IMG/VR virus record: IMGVR_UViG_3300025785_000090
Coordinates: 1-24,690 of that record
Reading direction: 5' to 3' (one strand)
Origin: a virus
Length of the DNA: 24,690 bases
Every line of letters starts with the position of its first letter. Position 1 is the first letter of the stretch. Below are positions 13,290 through 22,400 of the stretch, piece after piece. The position numbers and the translations under genes were made by a program. The notes under the pieces are model-generated. The model made no database searches. It worked only from the letters and a program-made list of their open reading frames with translations, and had not been told where the DNA came from.

Positions 13290-16200
13290 TGCTAGGAACA
13301 ACTCCAGTAAAACAATATTTCTCATCAGGAAGCACACACCACGTTACACCAGCAGTTTCTGCTGAGTGGAACTATAACCTCTTTTATACACCTCTTACCA
13401 CTTTCTCTGGAGATGGATCTCAAGTATCTTTAGATTGGACAAATGCTGATCAGTGGACTGCAACAGGCTCATCTGTAAGCAACGAAGGTGTCGGAAGATT
13501 TACTACCGCATATCCATCTCCACATAGTTCACTTAAGCTTTCCACAATAAATCAAGCGGGAGCTGCAAAGATAAATGTTTCAGTCCCTAATGGACTTAAT
13601 ACCTATAAAGTTGTATTCTTTGCAAGAGTAAACCAAGATACTCAAGTTACTTTATCTGCACAAACATATATAGATTCTCATAGATCTTCAACAACATCTG
13701 TTGTTCTGGATAGTGCTATATGGACACGTGTAGAAGTGCTTGTTAGTTCAAGGCCTGTTGATACACCATATAGCAACTTTACGCTAACCCTTGATTACAC
13801 AGCTATTGACACAAGCTTTAATGAAATTGATATATTTGTAGATCAACTTCAAATTTATCAAACTAGCATATTTGATTATCAGTATGGAAATTTATGGCCA
13901 ACTTCTGCACCATTTACACATTTTAGACCAGGTGAAAGCTATGTACCTTCAGGTAATTCTTTAACACCATTGCCAAATAACTTTAGAAGAGTAAGCACAG
14001 ATTTATCAACATCAAAAACTTGGCCAACACAAATGCCAATTAGCCCAGCTGTATTTCACCCAAGACTTTTGGGCCTAGCAAATTCAAATCCTCTTTATAA
14101 AAATGGAATGGTTTCAGATTACTCTACTTATAGATATTTTGTTTCAGATATTGGCTCCCCATACCTAGGTGGAGTTTATGATCAGATACTAAATACTAAT
14201 AAAATAGTTTTAAAGTTTAATGTAGCATATGGAAAGCCAAGTGCATTTACAGTTGCCCTATCTAATACAGTGACTGGGTATTCAAGATCTATATCGCTAA
14301 CTGATGCAGATGTTGATGATTCTGGACTATGCATTCTTTATCTACAGGTAGACGGATCTTGGGCATCAAGAGGAACCTGGTCTACAATGCCAGCCTTTAA
14401 TCTTGCAGGAGATATACGTTTTGGAATTGCATCTCAAGTAGAAGCGTATCAGCCAATTAACAAAATTGTATTACATCAAACTAGCTTTAGCATAAATTCT
14501 AATTTTGCTAGCTCTTCAGATGTTGCACATTCTGACATGAGCAGATTGCAAGTTGTAGAAATTTCTCCAAGATTAGAAGTAGATCTAACATACTTCTTGA
14601 TGACATTTGATACTACATCTGAGCTAGATAACAAGCAAAGCCCATTGCCAATTTCAGCAATTTCATCAAATAGTGCAACGATAGAATTGTCAAATGTTCC
14701 ATTAGTTGTTAGCAACAATGTTTTAAGTTTGTTTTCAAATAACTCATCTACTTCACCGCTTAAAGGTTTGTTTAAGAAGAATGTAAAGTTTTACATCAAC
14801 TATGTAATTCAAGATGCTGTTTCAGGTACCACCCCCGCAGATAGAGTGCTGCCTGGTGGAGTTTGGTACGCAGAGTCCTGGGACAATAAGGATATAGAAA
14901 AAGTCACGGTTAACCTTTTTGATATAACAAAATACCTACAATTTTTGTCTCCAACGGATTATGTTTGTCAATCAGAAAATATCTTTAATGTTATTAGTAA
15001 TATATTAGATATGTCTGGTTTTACAGATTATGATTATGATAGCTTGAGAAAAGTTTCTTTAAGAAGTACTTCTATTAATGGAAGTCCATATGTTAATAGC
15101 CAGCCAATAATAGCTTCCTATTTTTATTGTGACAGCACTCAGCAAAAAGTGTTTGACGTTCTTCGTGAAATATTTGAAGCGTATCAAATAGGTGCATATA
15201 TTGATACTTATGGGGTAATGAAGTTTTTGAACCTTGATCAAATTTTAAGTAATCAAAATAGTGATTTAATTGTTCATGACTCTACGCTTCCAAAAGTTAT
15301 GGTCACACCAGAAAATGAAACTCTTTTGGTTAGCCCAAATATTATTACAGATACTTATACTGAAACAATTAAAACTAAAATCGGACAGGCAACGATTAAG
15401 TACAAGATTCCACAAAATAATAAAACATTAGACCCTTCAGGCACGGGGTTAAAGGGGCCAACTGCAGTAAGAGTTATTGATAAGAATGACGTTCTTTGGA
15501 CATTGGATAAAGATGACGCATTAACCTTTAACTATCTATACAGCAATATAGATACAATATCCCAAAACTATTTTAATCTTGATCCAAATGACGTACTTAA
15601 TCCATTCACACAATGGGGCGTAGATCATGATGGCTATGCAATTATTGAAGGTGAGATAGTAAGCTTTGCTGATAAGGAATATTCTTTCACTATAACTCAG
15701 GATGCAAATCCAAGCTCTGTAACTCCGACCATATCAACTGGAACTTATAGTAGCATCATCAGCAACTCAAATGATTTAAAGGCAGCGATAGCCACATATT
15801 CTGCAGAAGCAGGTTTTACAGGACAGATACAATATTATCCTACGGGCAAGATTGCAAATGTTCAAAGAGGTTTATTTAATAGTCCAGTTAGAACTCACAA
15901 AATAATCACCAATAAATCAGACCTTGATGAAAAAGCAACTATTCTTGCAGGATCAAATTGCACAATTGCAAACCATGAAATTATTATGCCTGCAAATCCA
16001 GGTGAGTATTCAATTTTGGTTCCTAAAGATGATTCTGGCAACCATGAGGTTAGCTATGACTATCATACATATTCTACAAAAATGGTTATAGGGCCAAATG
16101 CTGTTACTCCAAATGACGGTGCAGGCGGGGGAATTGTAGTAGGTTTAGATGGAGCAAATCCAGTATATGTAGAAATCAGACAAGACTTTCAGAAAAAAGT

Positions 16201-17758
16201 AATAAATAAAAAAGGTGTTAGCGTACCTTCATATCGTTTATATGTTTATAAAAATCAAGATGAAAAGCAATCCCTTCTTTCTGTACCATATTATGATGTA
16301 ACAGCATCTCTACTTAATCAATCTGATGTATATCCATCTGATTCTCCTTTTGCAGAATTTGGTAAAGTGGTCAATTTAAAGTTTGTTGTTTTGCCACCAG
16401 AAGAAAGATTTATTGTAACCTCTGCAACTGGGTCATATAAGAGTCCAGCTTTTGAAATCTATTTAAATAAGCATAAGATTAATATTCAAACCCAAGATGT
16501 AATTATTGATACAACAGGAACATTTGGAATATTTGCCCATAGTGCAGTTGCTGGGTCAATAGGATCTATACCGTTTACAGAAATTTATGCTTGTCAAACT
16601 GCACTAGATAGTGCAACAAAGCAATACCACTATGAATTAGAAAGCTTTGCAAACACTATAGCAAGTAAAAATAAAACTTTTGAAATCAACTACATGCTAC
16701 AGACCAGACCAATGGTTGTGGGAATCAACTATTACGATGTACAGTATAGTCTTGCACCAGCTATTAATGCTTACCCAGTCCCAATCAGCTACTCTTGGTA
16801 CTACTGGACACCAGCAAAAGGCAGTGCACCTGGCCCAGTTACCACAGCAAATGGTACTACGGCGGAAGTACAAAATCATATTATTGTTAATGAAGATGCA
16901 CTAAATTACTCTGGTATATATCATTCAGGGTTTAGAGGAAGATTTGCTGTGATCAATAGCTCACCTTCATCTATATGGCTAAAGAAAACCCCAGATACAA
17001 CTAACTCCATAGATGTATCATTTATGGTAAATACAAACGATGCCATTCAGCTAAGTGCAGAGCAGTCAATTAGTCAGGTCTTTGACCCAGCAAATATGTC
17101 TGAAAGTATTACAATTAACTCTAACTGGGTTCAATCAAAAACTGCTGCTATTGGTATACTAAGAAATATTTTTAGAGCACTAGATGGATTTAGTAGAGAT
17201 ACTCAAATATCAATATATGGAAATCCATTAGTACAAATTGGGGATGTTGTTACAATTGATTACAACTTAAAAAATATTCAAAATACAAATTATTTTGTTC
17301 AAGGTGTTAAGCAAACATTTAACAGTGGACTTGAAACCATTCTAACGTTAAATCAAATTTCAAATACTCCAACGACTCCAATTACATCTGCTCCGCCAAC
17401 TACAACATCAACTACGCCTCCTGTGACTCCACCGAGCACTAACACTCCAACTGCTACAGGATATATAACTCCTACTTCAACTGGGTCGGGTACAAACGGA
17501 TTGCCTGCACCTTATAATATTTACTATGATGCTGCAAAGAATTGGTTATATTGGTTGCCAGGAGAAGGTGCTCCGTTAGTTGAATTTGCATTTGATAATG
17601 TAGATTATGGGTTTGCTCAATCAGTAGTTAATCCAGCAGATAATCACATATCTATGGGATTATTTACCGAAGGCTCTGGACCTCATATTGTAAAGTTACA
17701 ATCTCGTGCAAACGATAAATCTTTGGGTGGGTATGTAGTATGTACAATAGTTTATTAA
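13289..17758 (+). CDS. Tail hub / tail-associated protein with carbohydrate-binding-like insertions
   Basis: This is a 1489-residue minor tail protein, probably the tip hub. Residues 30-195 look like a jelly-roll carbohydrate-binding module (YKVVFFARVNQDTQVTLSAQ, then EIDIFVDQLQIYQTS). About 420-650 resembles the gp27/Tal-type hub core (SPRLEVDLTYFLMTFDTT, QKVFDVLREIFEAYQIGAYI, DTYGVMKFLNLDQIL). About 860-1140 is another beta sandwich of laminin-G/concanavalin type. About 1310-1360 (LVQIGDVVTIDYNLKNI, ETILTLNQIS) looks like the closing strands of the hub core. A Thr/Pro-rich linker at about 1365-1400 leads to a small C-terminal domain ending in GGYVVCTIVY. No catalytic peptidase motif was seen. 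The start is a TAATG overlap with CGGAG upstream. The domain limits are approximate and by eye. Confidence 0.72.
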   Translation: MLGTTPVKQYFSSGSTHHVTPAVSAEWNYNLFYTPLTTFSGDGSQVSLDWTNADQWTATGSSVSNEGVGRFTTAYPSPHSSLKLSTINQAGAAKINVSVPNGLNTYKVVFFARVNQDTQVTLSAQTYIDSHRSSTTSVVLDSAIWTRVEVLVSSRPVDTPYSNFTLTLDYTAIDTSFNEIDIFVDQLQIYQTSIFDYQYGNLWPTSAPFTHFRPGESYVPSGNSLTPLPNNFRRVSTDLSTSKTWPTQMPISPAVFHPRLLGLANSNPLYKNGMVSDYSTYRYFVSDIGSPYLGGVYDQILNTNKIVLKFNVAYGKPSAFTVALSNTVTGYSRSISLTDADVDDSGLCILYLQVDGSWASRGTWSTMPAFNLAGDIRFGIASQVEAYQPINKIVLHQTSFSINSNFASSSDVAHSDMSRLQVVEISPRLEVDLTYFLMTFDTTSELDNKQSPLPISAISSNSATIELSNVPLVVSNNVLSLFSNNSSTSPLKGLFKKNVKFYINYVIQDAVSGTTPADRVLPGGVWYAESWDNKDIEKVTVNLFDITKYLQFLSPTDYVCQSENIFNVISNILDMSGFTDYDYDSLRKVSLRSTSINGSPYVNSQPIIASYFYCDSTQQKVFDVLREIFEAYQIGAYIDTYGVMKFLNLDQILSNQNSDLIVHDSTLPKVMVTPENETLLVSPNIITDTYTETIKTKIGQATIKYKIPQNNKTLDPSGTGLKGPTAVRVIDKNDVLWTLDKDDALTFNYLYSNIDTISQNYFNLDPNDVLNPFTQWGVDHDGYAIIEGEIVSFADKEYSFTITQDANPSSVTPTISTGTYSSIISNSNDLKAAIATYSAEAGFTGQIQYYPTGKIANVQRGLFNSPVRTHKIITNKSDLDEKATILAGSNCTIANHEIIMPANPGEYSILVPKDDSGNHEVSYDYHTYSTKMVIGPNAVTPNDGAGGGIVVGLDGANPVYVEIRQDFQKKVINKKGVSVPSYRLYVYKNQDEKQSLLSVPYYDVTASLLNQSDVYPSDSPFAEFGKVVNLKFVVLPPEERFIVTSATGSYKSPAFEIYLNKHKINIQTQDVIIDTTGTFGIFAHSAVAGSIGSIPFTEIYACQTALDSATKQYHYELESFANTIASKNKTFEINYMLQTRPMVVGINYYDVQYSLAPAINAYPVPISYSWYYWTPAKGSAPGPVTTANGTTAEVQNHIIVNEDALNYSGIYHSGFRGRFAVINSSPSSIWLKKTPDTTNSIDVSFMVNTNDAIQLSAEQSISQVFDPANMSESITINSNWVQSKTAAIGILRNIFRALDGFSRDTQISIYGNPLVQIGDVVTIDYNLKNIQNTNYFVQGVKQTFNSGLETILTLNQISNTPTTPITSAPPTTTSTTPPVTPPSTNTPTATGYITPTSTGSGTNGLPAPYNIYYDAAKNWLYWLPGEGAPLVEFAFDNVDYGFAQSVVNPADNHISMGLFTEGSGPHIVKLQSRANDKSLGGYVVCTIVY

Positions 17759-17759
17759 A

Positions 17760-17768
17760 TGATATAAT
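17760..17768 (+). promoter_or_regulatory. Extended -10 site before the tail-tip genes
   Basis: TGATATAAT matches TGnTATAAT and lies between the hub gene stop (17756-17758) and the next gene. The predicted start at about 17775 would leave a leader of only about eight bases before ATG 17783 and cut into its GGAGG. The message would then be near-leaderless, or the site is inactive. Confidence 0.4.
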
Positions 17769-17782
17769 TAATGGAGGGCAAA

Positions 17783-18574
17783 ATGGCATACAGTAATAGA
17801 CCAGCTAGTAGTAGATCTGCATCTGTTCAAAAACGTAAAACTCTCTACATTGCTGAGAGTGATCCAAGAAATAATCCAAAATACAAGATGGATTATTATG
17901 GAGAAATTGTTGTTTTATCTGATTTAGAGTATGCGAATTTACTAAAAAGATATACTTATCTAAACCCTCAAGATGCATCAATAACTTTGCCAGAACCTTC
18001 AAAAGAGGTATCCACACTTCACCCACCAACTAACCTGTATTGGGATTATGCAGATAATAATGCTACTGAATACGTGCCAAGTACAACATCAACATCCATA
18101 AATGTTTATGTAACGTTTGATCCAGGATCGGATGATGTTCAGTCTGATGGTCCAATAACATATGAGTATGTTGTGACCCCAGTAACTTCTCAGGGTGCAA
18201 GTTCAGTAGGAGGTTCAGGTTCAGGATCAGCAGCGGGAGGTAAAGGTTTGGGAGGCACAGCTTCTACTAATCAGGCTAAACTTCAAACAGTTGCAGTTAC
18301 TGTTGCACACAAGACAGCAAATCTTATTGAACTGACATGGGGTCAGCTTGCAGGAGCTACTTCATATTTAGTTAAGATTAAAGGTGCAAACCAAGCAAAT
18401 AGCAATGGTAAAGCTACAATGGACTATAACGAAGCTGCAACCTCAGATGCAACCAGATATTTTAGTATATACCCAATGTCTGGTAAAATTTTCTCAGGAG
18501 CTTATACTTACAGTGTTAGTGTAGTTTATCCTAATGGTACATCAAAGGCGGTGACTGGAAATTTCACAATTTAA
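17783..18574 (+). CDS. Minor tail protein with a Gly/Ser linker and C-terminal Fn3-like domain
   Basis: This is a 263-residue protein of unknown name. The N-terminal part (RPASSRSASVQKRKTLY, then MDYYGEIVVLSDLEYANLL) is followed by a short beta domain. A low-complexity Gly/Ser/Ala linker follows (GGSGSGSAAGGKGLGGTAS, about residues 140-160). The C-terminal 100 residues have the spacing of a fibronectin type III domain (LIELTWGQLAGATSYLVKIK, TYSVSVVYPNG). I chose ATG 17783, which has GGAGG five bases upstream; the in-frame ATG at 17771 precedes that site and lacks one. Position after the hub suggests a tip or adhesin accessory. It overlaps the next gene if the AUU start at 18561 is correct. 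Confidence 0.68.
   Translation: MAYSNRPASSRSASVQKRKTLYIAESDPRNNPKYKMDYYGEIVVLSDLEYANLLKRYTYLNPQDASITLPEPSKEVSTLHPPTNLYWDYADNNATEYVPSTTSTSINVYVTFDPGSDDVQSDGPITYEYVVTPVTSQGASSVGGSGSGSAAGGKGLGGTASTNQAKLQTVAVTVAHKTANLIELTWGQLAGATSYLVKIKGANQANSNGKATMDYNEAATSDATRYFSIYPMSGKIFSGAYTYSVSVVYPNGTSKAVTGNFTI
18544..18554 (+). promoter_or_regulatory. Ribosome binding site supporting an AUU start at 18561
   Basis: AAAGGCGGTGA lies six bases before ATT 18561 and is a one-base variant of the AAGGTGGTGA that drives the capsid and tube genes. It lies inside the end of the upstream gene. No ATG, GTG or TTG in the correct frame lies near it. Confidence 0.5.
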
Positions 18575-19457
18575 AGGTACATATGTATTTAAGCAAAATG
18601 GCCAAGAAATTGGAAGATCTGAAAACCTAATTACCTCTAATGGTAGGAAGGTTCTTCTTCAGTACCTTTGTGGCATTAAAAACAACTGGGCCTCACACAT
18701 GGCTGTAGGAGCAATTCAAGGTACGCCAAGCGTGAACGATTTAGAGTTAAACTTTGAAACACTTAGATTCCCAGTTACTCTAAAAACTTTTCAATCAGCC
18801 ACCCCTACATCTCCAGACATGATTGTTGTAAGGGCAGAAATGCCAGCAAACATGTATGCCAATATATATGAGGTTGGAATATACCCTGAAGATAGAGCAA
18901 CCGATATTGCTAATAGAAGCAATAACATATTAACAGATTTCTTCGACCTTTCTAACTGGACAGCTACAGCAGGCAATGTGCTAGTAACTGGATTTATTCC
19001 GCAAGGGTCAAACTCTCCAAGAATCGGCGGGTATTCAGTAGAGCTGCTGCCAAATACTACATATCAAAATAATACATATAACATTAACATGCTAGGATAC
19101 TCTGATCTTGATACATTGCAGATCCTTGCATACAATACAGTTGCTGGAACGCTAACTGTAACCCTTACAGATACATACGGGAATCAATATCCATTTACAT
19201 ATACATTACAAAATAATGATGGATATCAAGTATTGTCTGCCCCATTCCCTCCAGGAATCCACTGGACTAATACGGTTAACTCAATATCAATACAGACAGA
19301 CGGAAGTGCAGTTGTAACAATTGATGCTATTAAAGCTTCTGTAACAAAAGAATTGGGATCTAGTGATTTTATTATTAGTAAGTCTTCACTTAATACACCG
19401 ATAGCAAAAAATTATGGGGTACCTCTGGATATTGAATATTATATCCAGTTGTTATAA
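18561..19457 (+). CDS. Tail-tip/fibre protein, probable AUU start
   Basis: This is a 298-residue protein if it starts at ATT 18561. The first 46 residues (SQFKGTYVFKQNG, ENLITSNGRKVLLQYLCG) read as the conserved beginning of a phage tail family that continues ASHMAVGAIQG, LELNFETLRFPVTL and NIYEVGIYPED. The first in-frame ATG (18699) would delete this part. The frame is open from 18555, after a TGA at 18552. A central jelly-roll-like domain (LSNWTATAGNVLVTGF, then IGGYSVELLPNTTYQ) suggests glycan binding. The end, with PIAKNYGVPLDIEYYIQLL, fits the family. Alternatives are a +1 frameshift from the upstream gene, or an ATG-to-ATT sequencing or assembly error. Its role in receptor contact is inferred. 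Confidence 0.62.
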   Translation: MSQFKGTYVFKQNGQEIGRSENLITSNGRKVLLQYLCGIKNNWASHMAVGAIQGTPSVNDLELNFETLRFPVTLKTFQSATPTSPDMIVVRAEMPANMYANIYEVGIYPEDRATDIANRSNNILTDFFDLSNWTATAGNVLVTGFIPQGSNSPRIGGYSVELLPNTTYQNNTYNINMLGYSDLDTLQILAYNTVAGTLTVTLTDTYGNQYPFTYTLQNNDGYQVLSAPFPPGIHWTNTVNSISIQTDGSAVVTIDAIKASVTKELGSSDFIISKSSLNTPIAKNYGVPLDIEYYIQLL

Positions 19458-19471
19458 GAAAGGGGTAAAAA

Positions 19472-22400
19472 ATGGCTGTAGGCACAATATCAAATATTAG
19501 CGTATCTGTATCAGCAAATACAGCTACAGTTTCCTTTCTTAGACCCTCAAATGTAACCTCTTATGTAGTAGCATTTACATCTCAAGATTTTACTCAAATA
19601 GTAACAAAAACATTTAATGTTAAAGCAAACGTTGGGGCTAAAGAGTCCTTTGCTGTAAGTGGATTGACTGCAGGCGTAAATTATTATTTAAATGTAACTC
19701 CTAAAAATGGTTCTACTTCGGGCACTCAAACACACTATGTAAATGGTCAGACATTCGATTTAATTAAAATGCCAAAGGCAGCCATTACTCAAAGCCAACA
19801 GCAACAGGGAACATCAAGCAATCAGGGTGGATCGGTATCATCTGGAAGCAGTATAGGTAGTTCTGCAAATGGTGCTACAGTTGGCCCATCTTCTGGAGCA
19901 GGATCAAATACAGCTTTAACTCCAGGAACAACAACTCCTCCGCCAAGTGATCTGTCAGCATCTACAAGGCAGGGATTAACTGTAACTGGTCTTGAGCCAA
20001 ACCAAACATATCAAGTCCAAATTTATTCTGTAACAACACAAGCAGACGGCACTATTGTTAAGTCTTCAAACTCAACGCCAATTACAATTAATACTCCCAA
20101 CGTTGCACCTAGTGGTGGAAACTTTTCTACACAAAACTCTAATACAGATATCCAGCTTTCTGGTGGATCTTTGTTTGCTGGAACATTTCCAATTAATTCA
20201 GGTGCTTTTGATGTCGTTAATGGCACAACAACTGGGACTGGAGTTATCCTTAATCAGACTGGGCTAGCTGGATTTAATGCAGGAGCAAAAGAATTTTGGA
20301 TTGATGCTTCAACAGGTAAGGCATACTTTGCAGGGTTAGTAACAGCAGGAGGTGTTGTAATTGGTAAGGGTGTTAACCCTGTAAATAGCCCAACAACAGG
20401 CACTCCAGCGGGAACTAAAAATGGTATCTATATCAACCCAACAAACTATTGGTATGATGATGGAACATGGGCAGGAAATGCTTATCATATTGCTTCATCT
20501 TTAAAAAATAACAACCCAGGAAATGGCGTTCCATCCCTAAAGCCTTCTTCAATTGCAAACCTTGCAGCAGCATGGAGCGGATCTGACTTAAGCATTACTT
20601 TTGATTTTGACCCATCGGTACAAAGCAATCAATTCGTTTCAGCATTTAATATTATCTTAACTCCTTCAGGTGGTAGAGCTTACACTGTCAACAATGCAAA
20701 TATAAACCTATCAACAACTCATCAGTCTTATGTATTTACAGGAACTGCAAACCAACACTACTTTGGGTTCCCGCAAACAAGCTTTTCAAGTATTAGTGTC
20801 CAAGCAATTGATGCGTTTGGCAATGCAGGAGATATAGCAACAATTACTGGGCCAGCTTATAATAGTGGATTGCCTGTGCCAACCATTACTGTGTCTCCAA
20901 TAACTAATGGTTATACTGTTTCATATACAACCCCAAGTCAACCAAACTTTAATTATATATCTATTGAAGAGTATATTTCTGCAAGTGCAACTGAACCTAC
21001 AGGTGTTACATATAGACAAGTCTATCTAGACACTGTAAACCCTGCAGTTATAACAACATCTGATGTTCAACAAAGATGGGTTAAGGCAAGATTCACAGAT
21101 AAGATAGGAACATATACAGCTTATTCTGCTGCATCGGTAGTAACCCCAGCTCCAATACAAATTGTTAACACTACTCCTCCAACTGATTTAACAGCAGCAT
21201 CAGCAGCATGGAGCGGTAGTGATATTATAATTAGCTATACTAAACCAGCAGCAAATGCGGGAGTTAGATTTATAGTAACTTTAACTGCACCTAACAATGC
21301 TACTGGAACTTTTTACTTCTTCCCAGATGGAACAAATAACCTTAATCAAACTTATAAGATAACAAAGGCAAACCTTTATGCACAGTTTGGTGCTTACTAC
21401 AGCTCCTTCACTGGAACAATTGTATCTGCAAGCTCTGTAGATAATAGATCAAATGGAATATCATTTAACGTACCAGCAAGAGTAAATGGCCTTGCAAATA
21501 TAACTCCAGTGTTTACAGCACTAGCAGTCTCAGATGGATACACTGTTTCATTCAACCTTCCATCTTCTGCAACATATGCAGAAATTTATCAAAAAGCAAC
21601 AGATTGGGGAACATCACCTGCTAACCCTCCAGATAACATGACTGCAACTTATGTTTCAGGTGGGGCATCAGGAAGTAAAACTCTGACTGTAAGCTCAGCA
21701 ACAGATAATGACGGAAATACAAATGTACCAATCCCTGTCGGGTATTTTGTACTTGGCCCAGGAATTCCAAACAATACTTATGTTGTATCAGTATCTGGCA
21801 ATCAGGTAACATTAAATAATTCTTTAACTCAGCAAGCATCTGGCACCTATACCTTCTATGTATTAGTTTACTCTGGAGGAAGTCCAGCAAATGTTTATTC
21901 TAACTTCTACAGCCCTACATATTTATTAGTTAGATACTATGATGATTTTGGTGGCTACTCTTTAAACTCTGCACAACAAATAGTTACACCACTGAATCCT
22001 GGAAACTTATCTTTAATTCAAAACCCAGTAGCATTTTCAACAGACGGATCTATTTTGGCGGGTGCTTCACCTACAACTGGCCCAAGAGTTCTTATTAATA
22101 AAACTGGAATTTATGCTTATGACAACAATGGTAATCCCACGACAACTCTTTATGGAGATGGCACAGGATCAAACAACATAACTCTTTATACTCAAAAAGC
22201 TCAAATTGCAGATTGGCTTGTAGGCTCATCAACAATACAAAATGACTTGCACATATCGGGAAATAATTACACAGGGCTTTCAGCATCAGGTCCGTATGCT
22301 TTTTGGGCAGGTGCTGATACATCAGGCAATTATGACGGTAATGCAAAATTTAGTGTAACTCCCGCAGGTGTAGTAAATGCAAGCAATTTAAACATTTATG

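Noticed and set aside
17771-17782. ATG 17771 as start of the minor tail gene
   Set aside because: The GGAGG ribosome binding site lies downstream of it, five bases before ATG 17783.
21621-22346. Minus-strand open frames opposite the fibre gene
   Set aside because: They are Leu/His-rich shadow translations of Thr/Ser/Asn-rich coding DNA, with no start signals.
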